A stretch of DNA of 64,000 nt from Salvia splendens (lineage: Eukaryota > Streptophyta > Magnoliopsida > Lamiales > Lamiaceae), in NCBI RefSeq assembly GCF_004379255.2, contig NC_056033.1:36048719-36112718 (forward strand). The letters are read 5' to 3'. A model generated the notes under the pieces. It was not told where the DNA came from. It saw nothing but the letters and a program-made list of their open reading frames with translations, and did no database searches. The translations under genes and the position numbers were made by a program. Below, piece after piece: positions 11,296-22,459 of the stretch (position 1 is its first letter; every line of letters begins with the position of its first letter).

Positions 11296-12113
11296 CCTCA
11301 AACTAATTGGGGTTGGACAGGAATTATATACACCTTCCAACTTCCCTCACTCATTCGATGTGGGATAAGTTTGTAACCCTACAAACCTCCCCTCAAACCG
11401 AGACCACATCGGGAACGCAGTTGACACGAACATGGGTCGTTCCAGCCCTGGCCCCTGGGTCATCCGGGGCCCGACTATGGGTCGTTCCAGCCCTGGCCCC
11501 TGGGTCATCCGGGGCCCGACTCTAACCCGAGTCCTTCAGGGTCCGACCCTAACCGGGGCTCATCCAGGATGAGGTTTGTTAGGATCGTCAACTGCAACAT
11601 TAGTTTGATATTGTCCGCTTTGGGTCAAGCCAGCACGGATTTGTTTTTGGGTCACTCCCAAAAGGCCTCAAACTAATTGGGGTTGGACAAGAATTATATA
11701 CACCTTCCAACTTCCCTCACTCATCCGATGTGGGATAAGTTTGTAACCCAACAAACCTCCCCTCAAACCGAGACCACATCGGTAACACAGTTGACACGAA
11801 CATGGGTCGTTCCAGCCCTGGCCCCTGGGTCATCTTGGGCCTGACTCTTACCCGAGTCCTTCAGGGCCCGACCCTAATCGGGGCTCATCCAGGCACAACC
11901 CATAGCCACCTGAGCTCTGATACCACTTGTTAGGATCGTCAACTTTGTTGGGTTACAAACCTATCCCACATCGGATGAGTGAGGGAAGTTGGAAGGTGTA
12001 TATAATCCTGTCCAACCCCAATTAGTTTGAGGCTTTTGGGAGTGACCCAAAAATAAATCCGTGCGGGCTTGACCCAAAACTGACAATATCAAACTAATGT
12101 TTGTAACCCAACA
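11296..12113 (-). mobile_element. Tandem TRIM-type retroelement with three LTR copies
   Basis: Non-coding miniature LTR retroelements in tandem, oriented on the minus strand. One LTR spans 11753-11577 and runs from TGTTGGGTTACAAAC to GACGATCCTAACA. A truncated copy lies at 11385-11296. A third occupies 12113-11928 but has its interior inverted. Internal domains (11927-11754 and 11576-11386) begin next to a primer-binding site TGGTATCAGAGC (11925-11914, minus strand) complementary to initiator tRNA-Met. They end in a purine-rich tract (GAGGGGAGG). The lower internal domain carries a 45-bp tandem duplication (11432-11521). GTGTATATAAT is the likely LTR TATA region. The array sits directly beside the acceptor of the GST exon fragment, that is, in the intron of that fragment. 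Confidence 0.72.
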
Positions 12114-12118
12114 TATAG

Positions 12119-12446
12119 TGCATCCCGCCGATGCGGAAAGCTTGTTGGAGCACGGGAGAAGAGCAAGCCCTCAAGTTTCTTGAAGATGAAATCAAAGGTA
12201 AGAATTTTTTTGGGTGGTGACAATATTGGATTTGTGGATATTGCTGCTAATTTCATTGGATATTGGCTACCGATCATTTCGGAGTTGAAGGGAGTCCAAA
12301 TCATGATCATGACAGAGGAAAGTATTCCCAATTTGTGGAGATGGGCGAGTGAGTATTGTAGTGACAGCTTTGTTAAGGAAATCCTACCTAACAAGGATGC
12401 TCTACTTGAAAGACTATCATTTAGGCTTAAAATTAGTTCATCCTAG
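12119..12446 (+). pseudogene. Tau-class GST exon 2 fragment
   Basis: Begins with a TATAG acceptor-like sequence followed by TGCAT, exactly where exon 2 of the intact GST at 54333 begins. It encodes the C-terminal all-alpha domain: ALKFLEDEIKGKN, GGDNIGFVDIAANFIGYWLP and IPNLWRWASEYCSD, with a stop near 12446. Lesions are a one-base insertion in the T/G run near 12206-12218 that shifts frame ahead of the GGDN motif, and loss of about nine codons after the GEEQ motif. No exon 1 (the glutathione-binding thioredoxin fold) is present upstream, where the TRIM array lies. It is the same paralogue type as the intact copy at 54.0-54.7 kb but in the opposite orientation. Confidence 0.85.
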
Positions 12447-12938
12447 TCGACTAGTAAGTACTTCTACTAATATATGATGCAATCTTTTATGCTTTAAGAT
12501 TATATCTACAATAGCTTCTTTGGTCACGATTTCTATGATTTTGATCAGTTATTTGAATCTTAATTATTTACAATTTCAATTTTTTATGCAATTCTTTCTT
12601 CTTTTAATTTCTTTTTGAGTTATATTACGGTCGACAAGTTCTCTTTTGTTCTTTTTAATACTTTTTTGTCGATACGATATTTTTCTAGAGCTATTGTCTG
12701 GTTATATCCTAAATTATACATAACACATTTTACAAGTCTATCACATACTAATCTTCTCGCAACTAAATATTTGAACCATGCAATTATGCAAAGGATGAAT
12801 TTTTCGAGATTGGAATGCTATCTAGTTTACAGTTCTAAGTACTAGTACAACTAAATTGTTAAAGCTGGAATTACTATTATTTATAAATATTATTGAATGT
12901 TTACTTTTTACAATAACAGGAAAACAAACAAGCATCAA
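12447..12938. other. Spacer between GST fragment and tRNA-Asp
   Basis: AT-rich sequence without a recognisable gene. Its length, about 490 bp, is close to the 555 bp that separates the intact GST from tRNA-Asp at 53.4 kb. This supports a shared duplicated block. Confidence 0.5.
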
Positions 12939-13010
12939 GTCGTTGTAGTATAGTGGTAAGTATTCCCGCCTGTCACGCGGGTGACCCGGGTTCGATCCCC
13001 GGCAACGGCG
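12939..13010 (+). tRNA. trnD-GUC: tRNA-Asp(GUC)
   Basis: A 72-nt gene folding as a standard cloverleaf. The acceptor stem pairs GTCGTTG with CAACGGC and has discriminator G. The anticodon GTC lies at 12972-12974 in the loop between CCCGC and GCGGG, and the T arm contains GGTTCGATCCC. A run of T starts within a few bases of the 3' end, as needed for pol III termination. The A-rich, CAA-containing upstream sequence is typical of plant tRNA genes. No intron is present. Confidence 0.96.
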
Positions 13011-13246
13011 ATTTCTTTTACTTTTTCTTAATTTTCTTTTTTCTTACTATTATTTTCCACCGCGATCTCCCCAGACACTTCGTACCCGTGCCCAATGACA
13101 CCACTCGCAATTCTTCACACACGACACATACAAAAGAGAAACACCAGCCACTTACAGCAATAACTAACGGGCAATATCCAGAGTCATTATCACAAAATTA
13201 AATAAAAAAATCACCAATTTACTCTGGAAAATCTGAATTTACTAAC

Positions 13247-13403
13247 CTTGCGAAGGGCTGGAAAGGAGAAAAGCGGCTAAAACAGTGACTTCGCGGCCTT
13301 GAGGCTTCCCTTTCTTGGGGAGAGAATTGTAGACCGACGTCACTGCTTCTGAAACCTTCTCTGCCCGTGGCTTCTCAGCTGTGTTCTCCGGCGATGACAT
13401 CAT
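13247..13403 (-). pseudogene. First exon of a TAD1-like tRNA adenosine deaminase
   Basis: A 157-bp exon on the minus strand starts ATGATG and ends CAAG|GTTAGT. It encodes 52 residues including [20 protein letters not shown] and AFLLSSPSQ. The [14 protein letters not shown] signature is what I know from the N-terminus of plant tRNA-specific adenosine deaminases (TAD1/ADAT1), enzymes that deaminate A37 of tRNA-Ala. The deaminase catalytic exons could not be found downstream on this strand. The next 2.2 kb instead holds a tRNA gene, a GST fragment and a TRIM array. The gene is therefore either disrupted or has exons I failed to see. The family assignment is from memory of the motif. Confidence 0.6.
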
Positions 13404-13900
13404 CGCCGGTGGCGCTCGAGTTTCTGAGCGGGAATATAAACTTCATACGGCGTCGTTTTGAATGTTTTTTTAACCGGTGGACTTTAAATGGGCTTAAAAT
13501 CGATCCAGTTATGTTAATTAGACCAAATTAAGCCCAAATACTTTTCTAACTGAACCATAGATACTAGGTGAATTATTTGTTTTTTGAACCTATAACCCAA
13601 GTTCACTCAATTCTCATATTTTAGAACTTTAGGATGATTATAGTCACATTGACAAAATTTGTATTTTAAAGACAAATTGCCCTTTATTAATTTATATTGT
13701 ATATGGATATTAATGTTGTGATTCGTAAACATTAAATTGATTATATAATAGAAATATTTAGATCATGAATAGAACTTGTTTATACAGAATCTTGAATGAT
13801 AAGGCTGGTGTCTAATTATTGGCGTGATTGGGCAAGTTGTAAGAGAAATTAAATTAATAAAAGTGTGTGGCATTGGTGCATTATACAATTGCGTATGATT
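13404..13900. other. Intergenic DNA
   Basis: Upstream region of the TAD1-like exon, AT-rich, with no recognisable gene or repeat. Confidence 0.45.
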
Positions 13901-13938
13901 ACCCTCCGGGCCCCCACGGTTGGAACCCCGATTGGTTC

Positions 13939-13982
13939 GCTGGCACGGCGCTGCTCGATGCATCGAGCACGTCCGTGCCAGC
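13939..13982. repeat. 44-bp inverted repeat of Harbinger end sequence
   Basis: GCTGGCACGG and CCGTGCCAGC flank a perfect palindrome GCTCGATGCATCGAGC, with 4-base unmatched spacers on each side. Each half resembles the Harbinger terminus GAGCAC...CCGTGCC, so this looks like two left ends joined head to head across GATGCATC. Just upstream, 13901-13938 duplicates the start of the element's coding region at 14341-14378. Confidence 0.6.
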
Positions 13983-15426
13983 GAGCAGGTGACGTGGCCG
14001 GACGTAATTGAGCAACGACATAGCCATTGCATTTGAATTTTTTAAAAAAAATCAGTTTTTTTAATTTAAAAAACCGATTAAAAAATATTTTCCCACTTTC
14101 CAAAAAAAGATATCCATTTTCTACCGTTTTCTACCCACTTTTAAATTTTTTTTAATTTTTTTCCCCCAAAAAACACATTTTCATTTATAAATACCCTCAC
14201 TTTCACACCAAAAAATTCACACCACACTACACAATTCTCATCTACATTCTCTCATTTCCATTCTCATCTACATTCTCTCATCTCCATTCTCAATCTTTCT
14301 TCCACTCATACAACATAACAATGTCCGGCCAAGGCGATCACCCTCCGGGCTCCCACGGTTGGAACCCCGATTGGTTCGGTTCACAACCGTTTCCTAGTCC
14401 GGAAACGGAATATTCGGCCCCTCCTCGAACCCAAAGTTCGGGCGTTCCAGGTGGCTACCGGCCTTACCCGATCAACGACCAAGATGCCCCCGAAGGGCTA
14501 TACAGGTGGACACCCGAACCTAGAGCGAGGTCGACCGCCCCCTCCCAAACTCCAACTCCTCCTACTCGCGGTGTCCGCACACTGTACACTCCGGCGGAGA
14601 TGGAGCAATTGTTCAAGGCGTTCTTGTCAATCTCCGAAGATCCGGAGGTTGGCACGAACCAATCCGACGATCACTTTTGGTGGCGTAACATCCTCCTCTA
14701 GCAGCTCCTCCAAACGGTCAAGGTCGGTATCCCTATCTGACGTCGGCTCCGAAGACGTGGTTAGCCAACTCGCCGGAGCTAACTTGGGTAGCCCCGACGC
14801 CGGCCCGAGCGGTTCCTAACGCTTACCGCAAGAAGGAAGAAGGCGGCAGCCAACCGCCGTCGCGCCGCGACTCCATCCAGCGATGCTCCCTAACCCGCTC
14901 TCGTTCCCGTGCCCTATGCGCCACCTCCACCCCCACCAACTCGTTGTTGGCGATTTTGGCCCAACTCAATATGGCCGATAGGTCAACTATGACCCCCTCG
15001 CAACTTCGATCGCACGAGGCCATGATATTGGGCCTCCAAAAACAAATGGGGGTAGTGCCGCATGAGGAATAGTCTTCCACATGGATATTTTTAGCTTTAA
15101 TTATGTAATTTTTAATTTTTAGTATTTTAATTATGTAATTTTTAATTTTTAGGATTTTAATTATGTAATTTTTATTTTTTATGATTTTAATTATGTCTTT
15201 TTTATTTTATTTTATTTGTAATTTGTAATATTATTTCGGTTTTTAATGAATTTTAATATTATGGAAATGTTTTTATTTAAATTGAATAATAGAATGATGG
15301 ACCCTTGTGCTCGTCCTTGCGGAAGAGCACAACTGTGGGTGTTGTGCTCTTGCCTAAGAGCAGGCAGAAATAGTGGCGCCGGGCCCACAACCGTGCTCAT
15401 TGGCAAGAGCACGATCGTGGGTGCTC
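13965..15426. mobile_element. Non-autonomous PIF/Harbinger element, rearranged left end
   Basis: The right terminus reads ...GTGGGTGCTC followed by TTA, and its reverse complement GAGCACCCACGATCGTGC is similar to the left GAGCACGTCCGTGCC. The body has a promoter-like A/T tract, a CT-rich leader and a decayed ORF1, with no transposase. The left flank does not match TTA, so the target duplication is not confirmed and the left side is rearranged. Subterminal AAGAGCAC repeats occur in the last 130 bases. Confidence 0.55.
14321..15073 (+). pseudogene. Harbinger ORF1 (Myb/SANT-type) remnant
   Basis: The reading frame opens MSGQGDHPPGSHGWNPDW, a Pro/Gly/Ser-rich N-terminus. It continues to a segment YTPAEMEQLFKAFLSISEDP followed by FWWR, which resembles the SANT-like start of ORF1 proteins of plant PIF/Harbinger elements. 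It then breaks at a TAG at about 14699. Downstream, other frames encode a Ser-rich stretch and then a helical tail (NSLLAILAQLNMADRSTMTP). The core DNA-binding region is missing, so this is an internally deleted, frameshifted copy. In intact elements ORF1 is thought to assist the transposase in binding DNA. Confidence 0.6.
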
Positions 15427-16850
15427 TTAGACCTAACTTCGAAAAAGGCCATTTCAAGACATGGATAGCCCACATGCATATCTGACTAAACTATTTTTTT
15501 TCTTCCAATGTAGTGTTTATAAAATTTTCATATCATAATTAAATTCTTACCAGGCTGCGAGTTTTCTTCGCGAATAAAAATAATTATACTAATTTTGTTA
15601 GAAGTATATATAGTATTATAGTTATATTTATATAAAAACATAATTCCTAATCAACTATGGATGAAAGTTTATAACCGATGATATCATCACGCATGTTATA
15701 CTATTAGTGTGCAATTCACTACATGTGAAATGATGTGTTTGTTGTCGGTTCAACAAATAAAACTGTGGTGTGGACAAAATAATTTATGATGTACTTTTGG
15801 TTTAGCTTCCATGTTTAGGAATGTTGAAGGCCTTGTGAAGGTATCAATTTGATTAAGAAGACAGTGAGATATGTGTGTGTGATAATATTCCCAACAATAG
15901 TAGGGTTTTCATAATATGATAATTAGGTGGGAAATGAATTTATTCTAAGACTAGTAGTCATTGATTAGGAATTAAGGCCCCCATCTCAAAAGTAAGATAA
16001 ACAGCCTGGCTAATTACTAACCCCATCAATTAGATACATAAAAATATAAATTAAGAGATTCACCCACTATTAACATAAATTAGAGGCCATTTGATATTTT
16101 TATAAAGGAAAAACAATTGTGTTTGTATAAACTGAAATTTGTTTTAACTGGTGTATCGGCATCAATATTGATAACAACATTTTGTTTGCAGTAGTAGTAG
16201 TACTTTTTTTTCACTGATTAACAGTAAATACTGAAATTCCTCTCGGCTTTTAATTTTGGCAAAGTGAGTTAGTATAACCAGAGAAAAAGATCAAATTGTG
16301 GTTCAGAATCATTAGATGGGTCCCACCCAATCATCTAGAATTAAAAAATTAACCAGAAGAAATAAAATAATTGTGAAAAGAATAGTGTAATGGATAGAAA
16401 TAAAATTAAGAGGGCCCCGACCCACAATTACTAATTCAATACGACCAAGAATTGCATGCTGCCAGCAGCATATAATTAATTTCTTTTCCGAAAGAATTTT
16501 GAGTATTTTCGAAAGCATCGGATCCTCTACTTTCACTTATAAAAGAAATAAATAAGTGTATTGTGCATAACTATAACTGCTAAATGTAATTCGAAATAAA
16601 ATTTTCCAACATGTTATTTTATAATTATAGAAGCAATATATGTCTTCTCCACTCCCACCTATTTTATTTTACCGTTAACTATAAGCACATTTATATTGAT
16701 CAATGCCAACTAACATGTTTTTCTTTTTTGTTAGTATACATATCTGCTTTATATATTAAATACAACTACCGTAAAATATACGAGTACTTACAAGTATATT
16801 TTTTCATTATATCATGACTTAAAAAAGTTAAGGAAATCTGACTCTCATAA
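15427..16850. other. AT-rich intergenic DNA
   Basis: About 1.4 kb between two Harbinger elements. Open frames such as 16611-16817 are AT-rich with no domain. Nothing further is called. Confidence 0.5.
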
Positions 16851-17874
16851 GGGCTCGTTTGATTGCCCTTATAGGGTTTAGATAAGCCCTCTTATCTAGG
16901 GCGTGCATAGTCTTTGATTGCCCTGATAGGCTTACCCAAATACCCGGTATACAACCACCAACCCGGTTGTAATTAAGATACCACGCACGTTTCTGTGTAT
17001 ATAGCTGTTTAGGTTTTCACCTCCGATACTGTTGTATGCCATGGATCCCGATTGTGAAAATTTGTATGAGAGTTGTGTGATTGCCAAAAAGACCCTTTAT
17101 TTCTAAATCAACTTGGGGCTAAATCTGCTTCGGCTCAAATGAGGAACTTGTAAGCCGACAATTTTATTTCTATTGGTCACCTACGCCTTCATTCGCCTTC
17201 AGTTTTCAGATGTAAGCACTTTATTTCGATTAATTCTTCGATGAATTGCATAATTTTGCTCTCAATTGTTTGTTTGGGTTGATGGTATTTAATATATTGA
17301 ATTGTCGCAACGGCTTCATATCTGGGCAATATAAATTTGGGCATCTGCGATCGGCGTCGGTTTTCAATAGGTAACACAGAGGATTCCCGAAAGGTATGAA
17401 ATTTTTTACTGGGACCAAATGTCAATCAATTTGAATGTTTAAATTCAACATAAGCATTGCACAATTGCATTTAGCGATTTAAGTTGCTGTGTATTGGGTT
17501 CGTTTGGAATATGTTGTGTTTATTCTCCAATTTATGTTGGGCTGAACTTTGAGCGCTACACAATTTATTCTCCCCTTTACATTGTACTAGTTTTCGCTGC
17601 ATCAATCTTGGGGCTTTCTTTGAAGTCATTGTATTGTTTTCTTTATATTCATTTTCAATTTACTTGACCTGTAATACTAGTGGTGAACAGCACCTTCGTT
17701 GTTGGTTTCTAGTTGAAGTCTCTTTTTGTATTTTATCATTTGGACAAGATTTTGTTTCCCTCCCAATCATTCAGTTGTGCAATTGTTTGCATGTCCACAG
17801 ACTGACCTGACCACCGTGCTGATTCTGATAGAAGAGATTATATGGAACCACCAAATTAGCATGCTTCTCATCCT

Positions 17875-19180
17875 TTGATGATCACATTAATTTTCCCGCA
17901 AAATCGCAAGCGTAAACGGTGGGATCGGCTAGGTCAGTCCGTGGTTCTAGATTCTATCCCGGATCATGTGCGTCATCTAGATAGACTTGTGTGTGTGACA
18001 GATAGAGCTTGTGTGGATAATTTAAGAATGGATAGGAATACCTTTGGGCGTCTTTGCCGTATTCTCCGTGACCGGGTAGGCCTAATAGACCAGAAACAAG
18101 TGACTTTTGAAGAACAAGTGGCTATGTTCCTGTGTGTGCTAGCTCATCACAAAAAATCCCGCATAGTTGGTCACAATTTCATGCGATCATCTCAAACCGT
18201 CTCCAAATATATACACACTGTACTCCGTGGAGTTCTCACGCTGCACAACCTTTTTTTGGTGAAGCCCATCCCAATAGATGAGGCTTGCACTGATCGTAGA
18301 TGGAAATGGTTCAAGGTACATTAACATTGAAATGCTTACATAAATCTTGGATATCCGGCTGATGAATGTGGTTTGTATTGTGCTTGCAGGGTTGCTTAGG
18401 TGCTTTAGATGGTACTTACATCAATGTTCGTGTCCCAATTGGTGACGTTCCCCGGTACCGTAATCGAAAAGGTGACATCACCACCAATACACTAGCCGTG
18501 TGTGACCCCCAGCTCAGATTCACTTACCTCATTCCTGGCTGGGAAGGCTCGGCAGCCGATTCAAGGATTTTAAGGGATGCTATCAGCAGACCCTTAGGTC
18601 TGAAAGTACCCAAAGGTGTTGTTTACACACTTTTATAATAAATTCATCATAGTTCCAACTTGTTACACCCCTTTACTTACTGCATCTACATGTGTTGCAT
18701 TTTTCAGGATGCTACTATCTCTGTGATAGTGCATACCCAAATGCTGAAGGTTTCTTGACACCGTAGAAAGGTGTCCGCTACCATCTTAAGGAATGGGGGG
18801 TCGGAAGGCAAGCACCCCAAACACCGGAAGAGCTCTTCAACCTTAGACACTCCAAGGCGAGGAATGTCATCGAAATATCATTCGCAGTGCTGAAGATGCG
18901 ATGGGGAATCCTCAGGTCAGCAAGCTTTTATCCGATAGATGTTCAAACTGGGCTCATAATCGCATGCTTTCTTCTACACAATTATATACGAAGTCAAATG
19001 GTAGTTGATCCCGTCGAGGCTGAGCTGGTTAATGAGGCTGATATTGATGATGAAACTGCCAACGATCCTTTGTTATATGGTGATAATATCAGTAGCGTGG
19101 AACCATCGGCATTATGGACCCAAAAAAGGGATGATCTTGCAAGGGAAATGTGGGGCGCCAGAAATAATGGCCAAGTTTGA
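17875..19180 (+). pseudogene. HARBI1-like DDE nuclease (Harbinger transposase)
   Basis: Three exons (17875-18315, 18390-18615, 18708-19180) join in frame with canonical splice sites. The first gives the N-terminal helical DUF8040-like region (MDRNTFGRLCRILRDR, EEQVAMFLCVLAHHKKSR). The second has GALDGTYINVRVP with the first catalytic Asp, then the region ending GWEGSAADSRILRDA with the second. The third has YYLCDSAYPNAEGFLTP and the downstream helix with VIEISFAVLKMRWGIL supplying the Glu. The protein would cut at the TIRs with its Myb partner. A TAG at 18764-18766, right after GFLTP where the family usually has an aromatic residue, stops translation before the catalytic Glu. The rest of the frame is clean to a natural stop after NNGQV. 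Confidence 0.85.
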
Positions 19181-19574
19181 GTGCCTATGTTAAGCTTTGT
19201 GATATTTATTAATATGGACACATTATTCTTTTCAGTGTTGGTTCTGTTGTGTTAATTCAAGCTACTTTTTTTGTATTTTTTTATTATTCAGGACTTATTT
19301 TCACCTTATTCAAGCTGTATGACATTATACTCCAGAATGCCGAGACTTCATTTTTTTATATTTCACTTTCTGATAGAGTTTGTTGTATAGTTAAATTGGT
19401 TGGAGGCTGTGATTTCTTATTGGGATGTATAAATGAGAACCGTTTAATTTGAGTAATTTGTCATGTTTTGTGAGCTTCAAACCAGCTCATAATAACCACC
19501 AGGCTATTGATTTCAGTGAATTCAGTTTGCAACATGGTTTCGAATAACATAATACATACCTTACAAAATAGCGC

Positions 19575-20071
19575 TCATTGCTCGTCATCATATTCAATTC
19601 GGTAGGTACCATCCGAATTGAAGCCAATGTCGCTGTAGTTAAGCATCATCTTAAGTGATCCGTAGTTCCTCTTCCAAGTAGTTATTTTTGAGTAGATATG
19701 CGGGTGTGGCAGTATATCGGTCTTTGAAAATTCACTCTTTATCACCTCCAGCGCCCGAACAAGGTAACCATTGCGAAACCCATTGTCGGACTTCCATCCG
19801 TTAGCTGCCAACTCCTTTAAAGTTGCCATTAGGATATCTTCCTCACGAGCCGACCAAATGCGTCTCGACCTGTCAGATTTCGCGTTACTGTTTGGGGCCA
19901 AATCCTTGCTACCTAACATCGGAAAACACACAATATAACTGAATGCCGGATATAAATCTGATTTCCAATAGAATAGCAACTATGAAAACCTAACAGACTA
20001 TTACCCTCTGGGCTTCCATCGTCGTCGCTACCTTCGATGTGTTGTGAGGCCATATCAATCAAGCTGTACAT
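19575..20071 (-). CDS. Harbinger ORF1, Myb/SANT-like DNA-binding protein
   Basis: Two exons (20071-20005 and 19912-19575) with a GT-AG intron and compatible phase encode about 134 residues. The domain RRIWSAREEDILMATLKELA through NGYLVRALEVIKSEF to WKRNYGSLKMMLNYSDIGF matches the plant Myb/SANT-like (PF12776-type) domain found in PIF/Harbinger ORF1 proteins and in related host proteins. It is thought to bring the nuclease to DNA and into the nucleus. An alternative start is the ATG at 20053. It is convergent with the nuclease gene and no break is seen. Confidence 0.8.
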
Positions 20072-20791
20072 GAACTTGACATTGATAATTCATTAGAAAC
20101 CCTATCAACCCAGGCAATTACAGTACAATAGGCTAATCATGTAAAAAGGATGATTCCTAAACGGACTAGTTATGTAGCGCAGAACATAGAGCAATAAACC
20201 TCAAAAAGGAAATTGTAATTGTGAGAGCAATAAACCTAAAAAATGATGATTCCGTTTTAGTTGAGTTTTGGGTCCGAGGTATAGGAGATTTATGTTGAAT
20301 CTATCAGCAAATCAATCCACAAACACAAAGCAATCACCGACAACAAACATCGAATAACATGGCTTATCACAATGGTGTTGTAAATAGCTACATACCCGAC
20401 GGCGGCGCATGCACGTTTGTGAATGGAGTTCGTCGAGCTGGCCTTGTTTTACAGCAACTAGCTTTTCCGCTTCGGGAGTGAAATGGAATTGAATGGCGCG
20501 CTAATATAATTTAGGTGGCCTCTTCTGATTTTGGTAGGGATGAATTAGGGCTTGGAGGACCAAGTTGGAAATATGAAATTGTATTGAGGGCAAAGATGAC
20601 AATCGGGCTCCTTATCAATAGTTTCCATATAGCAAAACAAAAACAGTATAAGCTATCTTATACATTATCGCAGGGCAACCAAACGCCAGAATGTGATAAG
20701 CTATCTTATGAACTATCAGCCATATCTTACAAAACCCGATATGACTACCCTATCTCATCTTGCCATCTCCGGGCAATCAAACACGCCCTAA

Positions 20792-22389
20792 GCATTAATG
20801 ATTGCCGTCGACGTCTTCAAATCTAAAATACGTGGTCTAGTGATGGGAAATTGGACTTTTTTGCAATGGAATTAATTCATCAAAATCTAAAATATCATGT
20901 CAAGCACTTGAGTAGAAAGCTACAGTCATGGGATTCCATTATTAATCACATCTCACATTCAACAAAAAAATAATACTCCATCTCCCTTCTTCTGCTTCTA
21001 TTCATATTTAAAGCATCAATATCATAAATAATATTGCCCCATTTTTTTATTGTAAAATAAAACAATGAATTATATGGCACATTGAGATGCAATAGTAAAA
21101 GTGAAATTAATTAACTCATGTATAGATTGTGTTATGTTTACAATTCCTCTTATTCCCCTCTTTCCTTTGCGTTTAATAAAAGTAAGAGGTAGCAACTTTT
21201 TCAAACATTGCAATAACAATTACAGCATTTAATGATTTTCAGCTGCAGCAAGTTTTGCCATTGGCCTGTTAGTTGACATAATGTTGTGGTGCATGCATGT
21301 TTGACAAACTTTACTAGAAAAATATGCAAGTTGTAATTACGAAATTAAATGAGAACATTAAATATAAGCATTTCAAAAATCATGTGAAAATTAGATAATA
21401 CAGTTAAAGTATGTTGTTTATTACAACATATATACCCTTATTATTCACTATATTGTTTTTTGGTTGAGTTAACAATTTAATAGCATGCAACTCCAAAATT
21501 ATGAAACAAAGTACTAACATTATGTCGAAGACCAACTTCACCCAGGGGGGATATGTTCTATATATATGGACGAATTGAAAATAACATTTTGTTATCAACG
21601 GTATTAGTAGGTGTTGCAATCTGGACGAATTGAAAATAACATTTTGTTATTTAATTAGATGACAGTATGCAGAATCGGATGCCGATTTTAAATTTTATAA
21701 GTATCGATATGCATAATCTATATTTTACATAGTTGCATTTTTATTGGCATGCTATTTTGTAATTGTTGTCGTTAATATTATTATTAGTTGACCATATACA
21801 AAACGTACATTAATAACATCTAGATTGTAATTATTCTTTTTTTATAATTCAATAAAAGAAAAAGGATACCGGAAGCAGATGGTCAATTATATACTCCTAT
21901 ATACAAAACTATCTTTTCATTTTTCTTTGTGGATATAAAAGGTAGTAGTACATTAATATGTTTGGCAAGCTTAGAGTAGTAATTAATTATAACGACATTA
22001 ATTAAAAGAGATCGGTCACTCTACACTAACCATCAATGTTATAACCTGTCGGCACGTGGGAAGTCAACTCTACGTCGCACCCACACAGATCTTCCTGTGC
22101 ACCCTAAATCCTTTACCTCCTTCCATCCAATGGTAACAAGTGAACGGTAAAGAGAAGGCGTCCCTTTGCTACTACAGTGAGCCTCGATGCAGAGTATCGT
22201 GACTTGCAATACAAAACCCAAGGGAGTAGCAAAGACGGTGGTGGAAACGCAGTTTGCGTTGTCGTTTTAAAGCCCCACAAAATACAGTAATCGAACTCTC
22301 TCCATTGCCAGCCCTTTCTACTTCTTTCTCTGTTGTGGAGAATTTTCTCTGCTTCCTTTTGCTTTATTCGCCAGCAGAGACACACAAAG

Positions 22390-22392
<3 letters not shown>
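20792..22392. other. AT-rich intergenic DNA upstream of remorin
   Basis: No gene recognised. It contains a 29-bp direct repeat (GGACGAATTGAAAATAACAT...) at 21568 and 21623. The last ~200 bases before the start codon become GC-richer and CT-rich and are probably the remorin core promoter and 5' UTR. Confidence 0.5.
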
Positions 22393-22436
<44 letters not shown>

Positions 22437-22443
22437 ATATATA
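22393..22443. repeat. GT/GC/AT microsatellite in remorin 5' leader
   Basis: About 17 GT units run directly into GC units and then a short TA run, ending 17 bases before the start codon. Uninterrupted alternating purine-pyrimidine DNA of this kind can adopt Z-form. It will also be length-polymorphic. Confidence 0.9.
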
Positions 22444-22459
22444 TCCATTATCTTTAGAA

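Larger units (their letters stand above)
16851..20788. mobile_element. Full-length PIF/Harbinger element
   Basis: Terminal inverted repeats are GGGCTCGTTTGATTGCCC at the left and, reverse-complemented, GGGCGTGTTTGATTGCCC at the right (16 of 18 identical). TAA occurs on both sides (16848-16850 and 20789-20791), the 3-bp target duplication expected for this superfamily. Inside are both proteins such elements need, in convergent orientation: a three-exon HARBI1-type nuclease on the plus strand and a two-exon Myb/SANT-like protein on the minus strand. The 3938-bp structure is that of an autonomous element. The nuclease carries one nonsense codon, so this copy is probably inactive alone. Confidence 0.9.

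Noticed and set aside
11296..12113. Cassandra-type TRIM carrying 5S rRNA sequence
   Set aside because: The LTR copies were inspected for 5S A/C-box sequence and none was seen. Only the general TRIM layout fits.
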